From: Streptomyces sp. NRRL F-5630
Lineage (GTDB): Bacteria; Actinomycetota; Actinomycetes; Streptomycetales; Streptomycetaceae
Direction: 5' to 3'
Assembly (NCBI RefSeq): GCF_000719475.1
Contig: NZ_JOGO01000002.1
Location: 1-64,000 of the forward strand
DNA length: 64,000 nucleotides
Each line of letters starts with the position of its first letter. The first letter of the stretch is position 1. The notes under the pieces are model-generated. The model was not told the origin of the DNA. It was given only the letters and a program-made list of their open reading frames with translations, and ran no database searches. The position numbers and the translations under genes are program-made. Shown here piece by piece: positions 10,289-20,290 of the stretch.

Positions 10289-10333
10289 CTTCCCGCTCTC
10301 CGCGGGGACGGCGGGCGAGGGAGGGGCCGGGGC

Positions 10334-10468
10334 GTGCGCGAAGGGGTCGGGGAGCGGCATGACCGGCTGCTGAACCTGGTGTGGGAGCGGGGCAGGGTGC
10401 GGGTCGCCGATCTCGCGGGGCTGCTCGGGGTCTCGGCGGTGACGGCACCGCCCACCCCCACTTCGTGA
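10334..10468 (+). pseudogene. truncated DeoR-family regulator (N-terminal HTH remnant)
   Basis: A GTG start preceded by GGGAGGGG opens a 44-residue frame. It reads ERHDRLLNLVWERGRVRVAD and LAGLLGVSAVT, the first half of a DeoR helix-turn-helix. Where the family continues with TIRRDL and the sugar-binding domain, this frame turns into PPTPTS and stops. The rest of the gene (about 200 residues in the family) is absent, and the next gene starts 17 bases later. An internal deletion is the simplest reading. Confidence 0.7.
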
Positions 10469-10485
10469 GAGGTACGCGCATCACC

Positions 10486-11514
10486 ATGCACGAGGCCACC
10501 GACCGACGTCCCCGGGCCCTGCTCGCCATGGCTCCGCAGGTCGCGGAGGAACTGCTGACGCCGGCCCACCGCGAGAGACTGGGCCGCCTCGTACGGACCG
10601 ACCCCGGCCTGGTCGCGAGCGACTTCACCGATCCCGGTCCCGCGGTCGCCGCCGCGCTCGCCGAAGCGGAGGTGCTGCTCACCTGCTGGGGCGTGCCGCC
10701 GCTGACCGCCGACGTGCTCGCGCGGGCGCCGCGGCTGCGCGCGGTCGTGCACGCCGCGGGCACCGTGAAGGGCTTCGTGACCGACGCGTGCTGGGAGCGC
10801 GGCATCCGCATCAGCTCGGCGGCGGGCGCCAACGCGCTTCCCGTGGCCGAGTACACGCTCGCCGCGATCCTCTTCTCCGGCAAGAAGGTGCTCGACGCGG
10901 CGCGTGTGGTCCGCGAGGGGGGCGGGCGCCGCGACTGGCACCGCGAGCTGCGCACGGCCGGCAACTACCGGCGCGTGGTGGGGCTCGTGGGGGCCTCGCG
11001 GGTGGGGCGCCGTGTGCTCGCGCTCCTGCGCCCCTTCGACTTCGAGGTGCTGCTGCACGACCCGTACGTGTCCGGGGCGGAGGCGGCGGCGCTCGGCGCG
11101 CGCTCCGTGGAGCTGGCCGAACTGTGCGCGCGCAGCGCGGTCGTCTCGGTCCACGCCCCCGCGCTCCCCAGCACCCGCCACCTGATCGGTGCGGCCGAGC
11201 TGGCCGCGATGCCGGACGGGGCGACGCTGATCAACACGTCGCGGGGTTCGCTGATCGACGAGAGCGCCTTGCTGGGCGAGCTGGCCTCGGGCCGTCTCTC
11301 CGCCGTTCTCGATGTGACGGACCCCGAGCCGCCGCCGCCCGGCTCGCCCTTCTACTCGCTGCCGAACGTGCTGCTCACCCCGCACGTGGCCGGGTCCCTC
11401 GGCAACGAGGTCCACCGCATGGCGGACCACGCGCTCGACGAGATCGAACGCTGGGCGCGGGGCGAGCCGTTCACGGAGCCGGTGGTGGCGGAAGGGCTGC
11501 ACTTGTCGGCGTGA
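10486..11514 (+). CDS. D-isomer-specific 2-hydroxyacid dehydrogenase
   Basis: 342 residues with the two-lobed fold. The nucleotide-binding signature is the variant GLVGASRVGRRVLALLRPF. The catalytic Arg sits in INTSRGSLIDE, the Glu in DVTDPEPPPPGSPF and the His in LLTPHVAGS. It resembles phosphoglycerate or hydroxypyruvate reductase relatives; the substrate is not determined. GAGAGG lies 14 bases upstream of ATG 10486, rather far. The remnant of a DeoR regulator directly upstream suggests the gene once belonged to a sugar-acid or carbohydrate locus and has lost its own repressor. Confidence 0.85.
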   Translation: MHEATDRRPRALLAMAPQVAEELLTPAHRERLGRLVRTDPGLVASDFTDPGPAVAAALAEAEVLLTCWGVPPLTADVLARAPRLRAVVHAAGTVKGFVTDACWERGIRISSAAGANALPVAEYTLAAILFSGKKVLDAARVVREGGGRRDWHRELRTAGNYRRVVGLVGASRVGRRVLALLRPFDFEVLLHDPYVSGAEAAALGARSVELAELCARSAVVSVHAPALPSTRHLIGAAELAAMPDGATLINTSRGSLIDESALLGELASGRLSAVLDVTDPEPPPPGSPFYSLPNVLLTPHVAGSLGNEVHRMADHALDEIERWARGEPFTEPVVAEGLHLSA

Positions 11515-11602
11515 GGGGGCGCCCGCCGGGGCAGACGGGGTGGGGCCCCCAGTCGGCGGGCGCCGCTCTTCGACCCTCGTACCCCGGAAGGAGCCGCACG
11601 TC

Positions 11603-11791
11603 ATGGCGCAGCCCCTCGGCCACGACCCGCTGTGCAAGCCCCAGTGGCAGGACCTCTTCGTGGAGCCGGCCTGGCCCGCGCCCGCGGAGACGGCGGGAGC
11701 CGAGGAGGAGTACGAGGTGGCGGCGGCGCTGACGACCGCCTCGCCGCGGGGCGGGGCGCCGCGCGGGCACGCGCGGCGACGCGGGGCCTGA
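11603..11791 (+). CDS. small protein of unknown function (62 aa)
   Basis: Begins MAQPLGHDPLCKPQWQDLFV. A strong AAGGAG lies 9 bases before the ATG, and nearly all third codon positions are G or C, so the frame looks translated. The middle is acidic (AGAEEEYEVAAAL) and the end basic (GHARRRGA). It has one Cys and no membrane segment. I do not recognise a family. It may be cotranscribed with the dehydrogenase 88 bases upstream and is followed by a very strong terminator. Confidence 0.6.
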   Translation: MAQPLGHDPLCKPQWQDLFVEPAWPAPAETAGAEEEYEVAAALTTASPRGGAPRGHARRRGA

Positions 11792-11841
11792 CGGACGGGG
11801 CGCCCGGGACGGGCCCGGGGCGCCGTCCGCCGGGGCCCATG

Positions 11842-11884
11842 ACAGAGGGCCGGTCCCCTTCCTCGAAGGGGACCGGCCCTCTGT
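11842..11884. terminator. strong bidirectional terminator
   Basis: A perfect 20-bp stem with a 3-base loop between convergent genes: the 62-aa gene on the plus strand and groEL1 on the minus strand. It is among the strongest hairpins in the window. Confidence 0.9.
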
Positions 11885-11962
11885 CGCCGTCGTGCGGCGG
11901 GAGGCGACCGGGCGGGAGCCCGTCAGCCGGAGCGGCTCACCGCCCGGTCGCCGTCCGCGGTC

Positions 11963-13597
<1,635 letters not shown>

Positions 13598-13639
13598 TCA
13601 GCCCTCTCGGGAAAAACTCGGGAAAGTCGTGGGTGAACA

Positions 13640-13703
13640 CAACGACCGCGCCCCCGGGGGCCCCGGCGTCGAAGAGGACGGGGTCCGGGGGCGCGGCTCG
13701 TTG
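13640..13703 (-). other. large hairpin between groES and groEL1
   Basis: CAACGA pairs with TCGTTG and the adjoining CCGCGCCCCCGG pairs with CCGGGGGCGCGG, interrupted by one bulged C: 18 pairs closing a 27-base loop. It lies inside the groES-groEL1 transcript. It could act as a partial terminator or an RNA processing or stabilising element. Confidence 0.75.
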
Positions 13704-13751
13704 CGAAAGCCGGGTGGTCCGGGAAAGACCCGGAAGCGACCGGGGTGCTGC

Positions 13752-14087
13752 TTACTTCTCGATGATCGCGAGCACGTCGCGGGCCGAGAGGACGAGGTAC
13801 TCCTCGCCGCTGTACTTCACCTCGGTGCCGCCGTACTTGCTGTAGAGCACGATGTCGCCGGTCTTGACGTCGAGCGGCAGGCGCTCGCCGTTCTCGAAAC
13901 GGCCCGGGCCCACGGCGAGGACGACGCCCTCCTGGGGCTTCTCCTTCGCGGTGTCCGGGATGACCAGGCCAGAGGCCGTGGTCTGCTCGGCGTCGAGCGG
14001 CTGGACCACGATGCGGTCCTCAAGCGGCTTGATGGCAACCTTGGAGCTGGCGGTCGTCACGATCCGACCTCCCCCTTCGGAGATCAC
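13752..14087 (-). CDS. groES: co-chaperonin GroES
   Basis: 111 residues including an N-terminal extension ([18 protein letters not shown]); the family start [16 protein letters not shown] follows. The mobile loop is [13 protein letters not shown] and the roof region [12 protein letters not shown]. The heptameric lid for GroEL. If translation starts at an internal GTG/ATG the protein would be about 102 residues. First gene of the heat-shock operon with groEL1. Confidence 0.95.
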   Translation of the reverse strand: MISEGGGRIVTTASSKVAIKPLEDRIVVQPLDAEQTTASGLVIPDTAKEKPQEGVVLAVGPGRFENGERLPLDVKTGDIVLYSKYGGTEVKYSGEEYLVLSARDVLAIIEK

Positions 14088-14155
14088 GGGGTGAATAAGT
14101 CATTGGGTGGCGACCGGTAATCCGTCGTCGCGGGTGCCGGACTGCCCGTCGCTTC

Positions 14156-14182
14156 TTGGCACTCTCCGGTGGGGAGTGCCAG
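14156..14182. promoter_or_regulatory. CIRCE element 1 (HrcA operator)
   Basis: TTGGCACTC, nine bases, GAGTGCCAG: an inverted repeat with CIRCE geometry. It lies between the groES -10 box and the start codon. Confidence 0.85.
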
Positions 14183-14189
14183 AGCCGAG

Positions 14190-14217
14190 ACTATGACCGC
14201 GATTAGCACTCGGTCAA
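14190..14217 (-). promoter_or_regulatory. groES-groEL1 promoter
   Basis: On the minus strand TTGACC (14217-14212), 16 bases, CATAGT (14195-14190): a housekeeping-type promoter. The -35 box lies inside the spacer of one CIRCE and the start site falls just before the other, so HrcA binding would block it directly. Confidence 0.75.
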
Positions 14218-14229
14218 GCGGAGTGCCAG
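14203..14229. promoter_or_regulatory. CIRCE element 2 (HrcA operator)
   Basis: TTAGCACTC, nine bases, GAGTGCCAG. The left half is the exact CIRCE consensus. It overlaps the -35 box. Confidence 0.88.
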
Positions 14230-14249
14230 GCGAGTGCCCGCGAGAAGCG

Positions 14250-14286
14250 GAAAAGGGGCCTTCCGGACGGCTCCCGGAAGGCCCCT
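14250..14286 (-). terminator. terminator of the polysaccharide deacetylase gene
   Basis: A 13-bp perfect stem (AGGGGCCTTCCGG and its complement) with a 7-base loop. On the minus strand it is followed by TTTTCC. It is 14 bases downstream of the deacetylase stop and protects the groES promoter region from read-through. Confidence 0.85.
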
Positions 14287-14300
14287 CTCCCCCTCTGGAC

Positions 14301-15347
14301 TCAGATGTAGTCCTCCAGGCGGGCCACCGCGTCCCCCTTCTCGGTGACGGTGCGCAGAAACGTGCGAAGGGCGTCGGCCATCGAGCCCTTCCACTGCGCG
14401 CGCCCCTGGAAGTGCGTGAGGACGAGGTCCCCGGGGTGCAGCCCGCTGTCGCGGTAGACGACCTTGCCGGGGAAGACCTCCGCCTCCCACAGCGGGATCG
14501 CGCGGATACCGCAGGAGCGGGCGACCTCCAGGGTCTCCCGGTTGTAGTTCCCGTACGGGGGCCGGAAGAGCGTGGCGCCCTGACCGTAGTGGCGGCGCAG
14601 CGTGTCCTGCATACCGCAGATCTCCTGGCGCTGGGTCGCGCGGGGGAGGGCGGGGAGGTAGCGGTGCGAGAGGGTGTGGTTCTGGAGCGAGGCGCCCTGC
14701 TCGCGCGCCGTGCGGAAGTACTCCCAGCCGCCGTCCACGGCGTCGGCGCTGAGGAAGGCCGTGTATGGGACGCGGAGTTCGCGCAGCATCCGGAGCGTCT
14801 CGGGGTCCTGGTTCACGCCGTCGTCGATGGTGAGGAAGACCACGCGGTCGCTGGTCGGGACGCGCGTGAACACGGGCGGCAGCGCCGAGGCGCGGGGCCC
14901 GCTCACCTCGAATCCCCGGCGCGTCGGCGGCAGGACCTTCGTACGGGGCGGGGGCGGCGCGAGCAGCGGGGTGCGCGGGAGTCCCCAGCGGTGCGCGGCG
15001 GCGAGGAGAGCGACCTTGCGCGCCTCGGCCTCGCGGGCCTCGGCCTCGACCGCCCCGCGTATCGCCTCGGCCCCCTGCCGCGCCTCGTCGGCGAGCCCGC
15101 CCGGAGCGCCGGCGGGGCCTGGAGCGCCGGAGGTGGGGGTGCCGGACGCCGGGGCGGAGGCGCGGGGTGAGGGCCCGTCGGTTCCGGAGACGGCCCCGCC
15201 GGGCGCGGAAGCCGTACGGGAGGGGATCTCCGCGCCCGCGCAGCCCGCGACGAGCAGGGCCGCGCCGAGGAGGGCGACGGAGCGGGCGAGAGCCGGGCCG
15301 ACGCCGGAAGTGCGCGGATTCGTGGCGGTAAACCGTATCTTTCCCAT
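14301..15347 (-). CDS. lipoprotein polysaccharide deacetylase (NodB/CE4)
   Basis: 348 residues. The signal peptide ends in a lipobox (LLVAGC, Cys36), so the protein should be anchored to the outer face of the membrane. A Pro/Ser/Ala-rich linker and a charged Ala/Glu helix (about 86-118) precede the NodB domain (about 165-345). Metal-site motifs are TIDDG (D175/D176) and HTLSH (H224, H228), with RPPYGNYN and a late LTHF motif. It probably removes acetyl groups from peptidoglycan or another surface glycan; the substrate is not shown. GGGGGAG lies upstream of ATG 15347. Confidence 0.9.
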   Translation of the reverse strand: MGKIRFTATNPRTSGVGPALARSVALLGAALLVAGCAGAEIPSRTASAPGGAVSGTDGPSPRASAPASGTPTSGAPGPAGAPGGLADEARQGAEAIRGAVEAEAREAEARKVALLAAAHRWGLPRTPLLAPPPPRTKVLPPTRRGFEVSGPRASALPPVFTRVPTSDRVVFLTIDDGVNQDPETLRMLRELRVPYTAFLSADAVDGGWEYFRTAREQGASLQNHTLSHRYLPALPRATQRQEICGMQDTLRRHYGQGATLFRPPYGNYNRETLEVARSCGIRAIPLWEAEVFPGKVVYRDSGLHPGDLVLTHFQGRAQWKGSMADALRTFLRTVTEKGDAVARLEDYI

Positions 15348-15495
15348 ACCGTGACACTCCCCCGCCCCCGTCCCCGCGCCCCCACCACGCCGGGCTCTCA
15401 GGCGAACAGCCCACCTCCTGCCACGCACACAGCGGTACGGGTCCCGCGCCCCTCCCCGTGCCGTACCGTCCGCCCGCGCCCCCGACAATGGGCCC

Positions 15496-16659
15496 GTGGA
15501 CCTCGACGATCTCTCCGCCCTCCGTACCCCCGAGGGCAGCGCGCTCCTCGCCGAGCTGCGGGGGCTGCGGCCCGCCGACGAGCTGGCGGCCCTGACCCGC
15601 CTGCGGCGCGTGCATCCGCCCGCGCTCGTGACGGCGGCGCTCGCGCAGGCGCGGCTGCGGGACCGCGCCGTCGCGAAGTTCGGGGCCGAGGACGCGGCCC
15701 GGATGTGGTTCACGCCCGGGGGCGTGGAGCAGGCGACGCGGGCGCCGGTCGCCGCGTACCGCGCGGAGCGCCTGCGGGAACTCGGGGCGCGGCGCGTCGC
15801 GGACCTGTGCTGCGGGATCGGCGGCGACGCGCTCGCGCTCGCGCGGGCGGGGATCGCGGTACGGGCCGTGGACCGCGATCCGCTGACGGCGGCGGTCGCG
15901 CGGGCGAACGCGGAGGCGCTGGGGCTCGGCGAGCTGATCGACGTGGAGTGCGCGGACGTGACGGAGGTGGACGCGGGCGACTGCGACACGGTCTTCGCCG
16001 ATCCGGCGCGGCGCGGCGGCCGGGGCCGGATCTTCGACCCGGAGGCGTATTCGCCGCCGCTGAGCTGGGCGATCGGCGCGGCGCGGAGCGGACGGCTCGG
16101 CGCCCTGAAGGTCGCGCCGGGCGTGCCGCACGAGGCGATCCCGGCCGACGCGGCGGGCGAGTGGGTCTCGGACGGCGGCGAGCTGAAGGAGGCGGTGCTG
16201 TGGTTCGGCACGGGCACGGGCACGACGGCGACCCTGCTCCCCGGTCCGCACCGGCTGCACGGCGCCGGGCTCCCCAACCCCCCGGCGGGCCCGGTCGCCC
16301 GCTACCTCTACGAGCCGGACGCGGCCGTGATCCGCGCCCACCTGGTCGCCGAGGTCGCGCGCGACCTGGACGCGACCCTGATCGACGACACGCTCGCGTA
16401 CCTCACGACGGACACCCTGACCCCGACGCCGTACGCGCGCCCGTACGAGATCACGGACGTCCTTCCCTTCGGGGTGAAGCGCCTGAAGGCCCTCCTGCGG
16501 GAGCGCGGCGTCGGCACCCTGACGGTGAAGAAGCGGGGTTCGGCGATGGAGCCCGAGGAACTGCGCCGCCAGGTGCGGCCGAAGGGGCCGCACGCGGCGA
16601 CGGTCTTCATGACCCGGTCGCTGGGGGCGCCGGTGATGCTGGTGGGGCGGGGGGTGTGA
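15496..16659 (+). CDS. THUMP-like class I SAM-dependent methyltransferase
   Basis: 387 residues. The SAM-binding motif is VADLCCGIGGDALALARAGI with the acidic VDRDPL strand. The active-site-like FADPARRGGRGR resembles the DPPR/NPPY motif of RNA or DNA methyltransferases. The C-terminal third (RPYEITDVLPFGVKRLKALL, VGTLTVKKRGSAMEPEELRR) is the THUMP-like domain typical of actinobacterial members. Likely target is RNA, unproven. GTG 15496 gives the usual start; no clear ribosome-binding site. Convergent with the Uma2 gene, 11 bases apart. Confidence 0.85.
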   Translation: MDLDDLSALRTPEGSALLAELRGLRPADELAALTRLRRVHPPALVTAALAQARLRDRAVAKFGAEDAARMWFTPGGVEQATRAPVAAYRAERLRELGARRVADLCCGIGGDALALARAGIAVRAVDRDPLTAAVARANAEALGLGELIDVECADVTEVDAGDCDTVFADPARRGGRGRIFDPEAYSPPLSWAIGAARSGRLGALKVAPGVPHEAIPADAAGEWVSDGGELKEAVLWFGTGTGTTATLLPGPHRLHGAGLPNPPAGPVARYLYEPDAAVIRAHLVAEVARDLDATLIDDTLAYLTTDTLTPTPYARPYEITDVLPFGVKRLKALLRERGVGTLTVKKRGSAMEPEELRRQVRPKGPHAATVFMTRSLGAPVMLVGRGV

Positions 16660-16670
16660 GGAGGCGGACC

Positions 16671-17249
16671 TCAGCCGGCCAGCTCCTTCAGCTCGTCGCT
16701 GTCCAAGGTGCGGCCCACTGGCTCCGGCAGTTCGATGGGCGCACCGAAGGCGCGAGCGGTGACACTTCGGTAGCCGCCGTCGTCCGGCTCGGCGTACACG
16801 ACGTGGCCACCCGCCTGACGATCGATGAGCAGGTACACCGGGATGCCCGCCGCGGCGTAGCCCTCGGCCTTTTCCACACGGTCTCGCTGGTGGGTGTCCC
16901 AGTCGTGCGAGGTGACCTCCACGACCATGAGCACGCCGTCCGGTTCCGCCCAGTCGCCGGACGTGAGGAAGTGGCGCCGTGGCGCCAGGACACCGTCCGG
17001 CCGCGCCCGGCCCCTGCGGTACTTCTCCACCTTCAGCCCACGCTCCGGGTAGAGCCGCAAATCCGGCCGGTGCTGCAAGCACTGCTCCAGCAGCCACATG
17101 ATGATTTCGTCGTGCTTGCCGTCCGGCACGGGCTTGCCCTCGATCTTTCCGTTCAGGTACTCCAGCCGGACGGTCTCCGGGGCAGTGCGGGCGATCTGCT
17201 CGAATTCCTCGACCGTCATATCGGCCGGGGCTTCGCTCTTCGGGGTCAT
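16671..17249 (-). CDS. Uma2-family (DUF820) restriction-endonuclease-fold protein
   Basis: 192 residues. The PD-(D/E)XK-like core is present: ARPDGVLAPRR, VLMVVEVTSHDWDTHQRDRV with the E-x-T/S motif, EKAEGYAAAGIPVYLLID. The N-terminal MTVEEFEQIARTAPETVRLE leads to GKIEGKPVPDGKHDEI. Members are widespread in Streptomyces and cyanobacteria, usually as lone genes without known targets. GGAGGGGAGGAGG upstream of ATG 17249 is a strong ribosome-binding site. No partner gene is adjacent. Confidence 0.85.
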   Translation of the reverse strand: MTPKSEAPADMTVEEFEQIARTAPETVRLEYLNGKIEGKPVPDGKHDEIIMWLLEQCLQHRPDLRLYPERGLKVEKYRRGRARPDGVLAPRRHFLTSGDWAEPDGVLMVVEVTSHDWDTHQRDRVEKAEGYAAAGIPVYLLIDRQAGGHVVYAEPDDGGYRSVTARAFGAPIELPEPVGRTLDSDELKELAG

Positions 17250-17392
17250 GGGCTCGCCTCCTCCCCTCCATCCTGCCCGGGTATCGGGAGGCGCGGCGTG
17301 AATGAGCGACATCCGTCCTGTCCTTTTTCGCGCGGCTTCGGTGGGCCGGGCCGCCGCCCGGACGCCTCCACGATCCCGCGCCGGACATGCCG

Positions 17393-17428
17393 AAAAGCCC
17401 GTTCAGCGACTTCTTCCGCCGAACGGGC
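17393..17428 (-). terminator. terminator of the tsaB-rimI-tsaD operon
   Basis: GCCCGTTC and GAACGGGC form an 8-bp stem with a 16-base loop. On the minus strand the stem runs straight into TTTT, an intrinsic terminator 68 bases after the last stop of the operon. Confidence 0.85.
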
Positions 17429-17496
17429 GAGGGAAGATCGTTCCTGCGTTGCGGGTCCTTGACGCTTGTGCCAGGCGTCGGGGTCAGACGTCGATC

Positions 17497-17775
17497 TCAG
17501 GCGCCGGTGCGCGTCCCCTCGACGCCCACTGAGGAGAACCGCCACCTGTGCACCGCGCGCGTCACCAAGTCCTTCGGCGGCTCCGGCAGTTCCGGGTAGT
17601 CGCCGTCCGGCTCGCCCTCCCACCAGGTCAGGACGAGCACCCGGTCCTGCGGGGCCGTGAAGGTCTCGCGGCGCAGAGGGGCCGCGTCGAGGCCCTGGGC
17701 GCGGGCCCAGGCGAGGAGGCCGGGGCCGCGGCCCTCCCGGGCGCGGGCCTCCCACATCAGCGTCGTGACCGTCAC
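17497..17775 (-). CDS. conserved small protein coupled to tsaD
   Basis: 92 residues, starting [20 protein letters not shown]. It has an aromatic patch ([19 protein letters not shown]) and ends [18 protein letters not shown]. The GTG overlaps the tsaD stop as GTGA, so it is translationally coupled and belongs to the t6A operon. Fold and function are unknown to me. The compact alpha/beta pattern would fit a small monooxygenase-like or regulatory domain, which is only a guess. Confidence 0.75.
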   Translation of the reverse strand: MTVTTLMWEARAREGRGPGLLAWARAQGLDAAPLRRETFTAPQDRVLVLTWWEGEPDGDYPELPEPPKDLVTRAVHRWRFSSVGVEGTRTGA

Positions 17776-18905
17776 GTGTAGAGGTTCTCCTTCGCGACCT
17801 CGTGCACGTGGTCGTGCCCGTGGTGCCCGTGCCCGCCGTCCGTGTCCGAGTCGCCGTGGTCGTGCCCCGGCACGTGCGGTTCCGTCACGGGGAGGGAGGA
17901 GTCGGCCGACAGCTCCCAGTCCGAAGCGGCCCGGTCGCGCGCGACCATCTCGGCGCCCAGCGCGGCGACCATCGCGCCGTTGTCCGTGCACAGCTTGGGG
18001 CGCGGGACGCGCAGCCGGATGCCCGCGCGCTCGCAGCGCTCCTGGGCGAGGGCGCGCAGACGGGAGTTGGCGGCCACGCCGCCGCCGATCATGAGGTGGT
18101 CGACCCCCTCGTCCTTGCAGGCCCGTACCGCCTTGCGGGTGAGCACGTCGACGACGGCCTCCTGGAAGGACGCCGCCACGTCCCGTACCGGCACCTCCTC
18201 GCCCGCCCTGCGCTTGGCCTCGATCCACCGCGCCACGGCGGTCTTGAGGCCGGAGAAGGAGAAGTCGTAGGCGGCGTCGCGCGGCCCCGTGAGCCCGCGC
18301 GGGAACGCGATCGCCTCCGGGTCGCCCTCGCGCGCGTACCGGTCGATGACGGGGCCGCCGGGGAAGCCGAGGTCGAGGACGCGGGCGATCTTGTCGAACG
18401 CCTCGCCCGCCGCGTCGTCGATGGTCTGCCCGAGCGGCCGTACGTCGGAGGTGATGTCCGCCGAGAGCAGGAGCGAGGAGTGCCCGCCGCTGACGAGGAG
18501 CGCCATGGTCGGCTCGGGGAGCGGGCCGTGTTCGAGCTGGTCGACGCAGATGTGCGAGGCGAGGTGGTTGACGCCGTAGAGCGGCTTGCCGAGCGCGTAC
18601 GCGTACGCCTTCGCCGCCGAGACGCCCACGAGGAGCGCGCCCGCGAGGCCGGGGCCCGCCGTGACGGAGATGCCGTCGAGGTCCTTCGCGCTGACCCCGG
18701 CCTCCTTGAGCGCGCGGCCGATGGTCGGGACCATCGCCTCCAGGTGGGCGCGCGAGGCGATCTCGGGGACGACGCCGCCGAAGCGCGCGTGCTCGCCGAC
18801 GCTCGACGCGACCGCGTCGGCGAGCAGCGTCGTGCCGTGCACGATGCCGACTCCGGTCTCGTCGCAGGAGGTCTCGATACCGAGGACGAGGGGGGCGTCA
18901 GCCAT
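17772..18905 (-). CDS. tsaD: tRNA threonylcarbamoyladenosine synthase subunit TsaD
   Basis: 377 residues. Transfers threonylcarbamoyl to A37 of ANN-decoding tRNAs, with TsaB and TsaE. The N-terminal [14 protein letters not shown] starts the ASKHA fold. The metal ligands are H114 and H118 in NHLASH, with the nucleotide motifs SGGHSSLL and [11 protein letters not shown]. Residues about 340-377 form a tail not found in most TsaD proteins: nine His among Asp/Gly ([17 protein letters not shown]). It overlaps rimI by 8 bases and the downstream small gene by 4. Confidence 0.96.
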   Translation of the reverse strand: MADAPLVLGIETSCDETGVGIVHGTTLLADAVASSVGEHARFGGVVPEIASRAHLEAMVPTIGRALKEAGVSAKDLDGISVTAGPGLAGALLVGVSAAKAYAYALGKPLYGVNHLASHICVDQLEHGPLPEPTMALLVSGGHSSLLLSADITSDVRPLGQTIDDAAGEAFDKIARVLDLGFPGGPVIDRYAREGDPEAIAFPRGLTGPRDAAYDFSFSGLKTAVARWIEAKRRAGEEVPVRDVAASFQEAVVDVLTRKAVRACKDEGVDHLMIGGGVAANSRLRALAQERCERAGIRLRVPRPKLCTDNGAMVAALGAEMVARDRAASDWELSADSSLPVTEPHVPGHDHGDSDTDGGHGHHGHDHVHEVAKENLYT

Positions 18906-19449
18906 GGCCGGGAGGTTCGCTTTCTGGGGTACTGGGGGCGGGGTTGGCGGGGTCGGTGAGGCGCATGACGAGGGCGTCGACGTTGCCGGGCTGGTAGTAG
19001 CCGCGGCGGACGCCGATCGGCTGGAAGCCGTACCGCTCGTAGAGGCGCTGGGCGCGGAGGTTGTCGACGCGCACCTCCAGCATGACCTCGGCGCACTCGA
19101 AGGCGGTCGCGGCCCGCAGGAGGTCGGTGAGGAGGCGGGAGCCGAGGCCGTGGCCCCAGGCGGCCTCGGCGACGGCGATGGTCTGCACGTCGGCGAGGTC
19201 GCCGGAGGCGGCGAGGCCCGCGTAGCCGAGGAGGGTGCCCTCGGCGTCCTCGGCGACGACGTAGTGCCGCGTCGCGCCAGGGCCGCGCGCGTGCGCCAGC
19301 TCGGACCAGAACATGCCGCGCGACCAGGCGTCGTCGGGGAACAGGGTGCGTTCGAGCACGAGGACGGGGTCGATGTCCCACCAGCGCATCTCGCGCAGCC
19401 GGGGGAAGTCCTCCTCCTCCGGAGCGGTCGCGGGCTCGGCGGTGCTCAC
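18898..19449 (-). CDS. rimI: ribosomal protein S18-alanine N-acetyltransferase RimI
   Basis: 183 residues, GNAT fold. The acetyl-CoA loop is [20 protein letters not shown], followed by [19 protein letters not shown]. The family acetylates the N-terminus of S18 or other proteins. Its place between tsaB and tsaD is the standard bacterial order. It overlaps both neighbours (4 and 8 bases), so the operon is translationally coupled. The start is a GTG overlapping the tsaB stop. Confidence 0.92.
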   Translation of the reverse strand: MSTAEPATAPEEEDFPRLREMRWWDIDPVLVLERTLFPDDAWSRGMFWSELAHARGPGATRHYVVAEDAEGTLLGYAGLAASGDLADVQTIAVAEAAWGHGLGSRLLTDLLRAATAFECAEVMLEVRVDNLRAQRLYERYGFQPIGVRRGYYQPGNVDALVMRLTDPANPAPSTPESEPPGHG

Positions 19450-20123
19450 TGCGGGGTGACCACCTTGTAGTTCTTGGGCACCTGGGCGTCGGGGCGGCGC
19501 AGGTAGAGGGGGCGCGGGGCGCCGAGTTCCTCACCGGCGGCGAGGCGGTGCGCGGCGAGCGCGGCGAGGGCCCCGGCGTCGGCGTGGACGGGGCTGCCGG
19601 GGCCCTCGGGCACGGCGCCGTCGAAGGTGCCCGGGTAGAGGTGGGCCCCGGCGCCGTAGGCGGGGACGCCGGCGACCTGCGCGGCGATCTCGGCGGGCCG
19701 GTCGACGGCCGGGTCGCCCAGCGGCGTCGTGGCGTCCGCGTACCGCCGCCAGTAGACCTCCTTGCGGCGCGCGTCCGTCGCGACGAGGAAGGGCCCTTCG
19801 GCGGCCGTGCGGCCGGTGGCGGAGGCGAGTCCGTCGAGCGTGCACAGGCCGTGGACGGGGATGCCGAGCGCGAGGCCGAAGGTGTCGGCGGTCGCGAGGC
19901 CGACACGGAGGCCGGTGTACGGGCCCGGTCCGGTGCCGACGACGACGGCGGTGACGTCGCGCAGCGTCACCCCGGCGGCGGCGAGGACGCGGTCCACGGC
20001 GGGGAGGAGGAGTTCGCCGTGGCGCCGGGCGTCGACACGGCTGTCGGAGGCGAGGACCCGGTCACCGTCGTGCAGGGCGGCGGTGACAGCGGGCGTGGCG
20101 GTGTCGAGAGCGAGCAGAAGCAC
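19446..20123 (-). CDS. tsaB: tRNA threonylcarbamoyladenosine biosynthesis protein TsaB
   Basis: 225 residues, an ASKHA-fold partner that stabilises TsaD. LLALDTATPAVTAALHDGD at the start and VVVGTGPGPYTGLRVGLATA in the middle are the signature stretches. GTG 20123 is the first gene of the tsaB-rimI-tsaD-orf operon. Confidence 0.94.
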   Translation of the reverse strand: MLLLALDTATPAVTAALHDGDRVLASDSRVDARRHGELLLPAVDRVLAAAGVTLRDVTAVVVGTGPGPYTGLRVGLATADTFGLALGIPVHGLCTLDGLASATGRTAAEGPFLVATDARRKEVYWRRYADATTPLGDPAVDRPAEIAAQVAGVPAYGAGAHLYPGTFDGAVPEGPGSPVHADAGALAALAAHRLAAGEELGAPRPLYLRRPDAQVPKNYKVVTPQ

Positions 20124-20290
20124 GCCGACAGCCTACGGCGCGGAGCCCCGCGACGCCGAAGGCGGAGGGCCCGCGGAGGTGACGGAGCACTCACCCGCTC
20201 CGGAGGCCGCTTCCCCGCCCGGCTGCTACCGTCACGTTGCGCGGCGCAGGGCCGGGGCCCGGCAGGGCTTGACGCACGGGAGGCGGCACA

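Noticed and set aside
16671..17249. Uma2 protein as part of a defence system
   Set aside because: It stands alone between housekeeping genes with no partner; such singletons are common in Streptomyces.
14203..17388. Minus-strand frame of 1061 codons across several genes
   Set aside because: Low-complexity Arg/Pro/Gly translation crossing the CIRCE region and genes on both strands.
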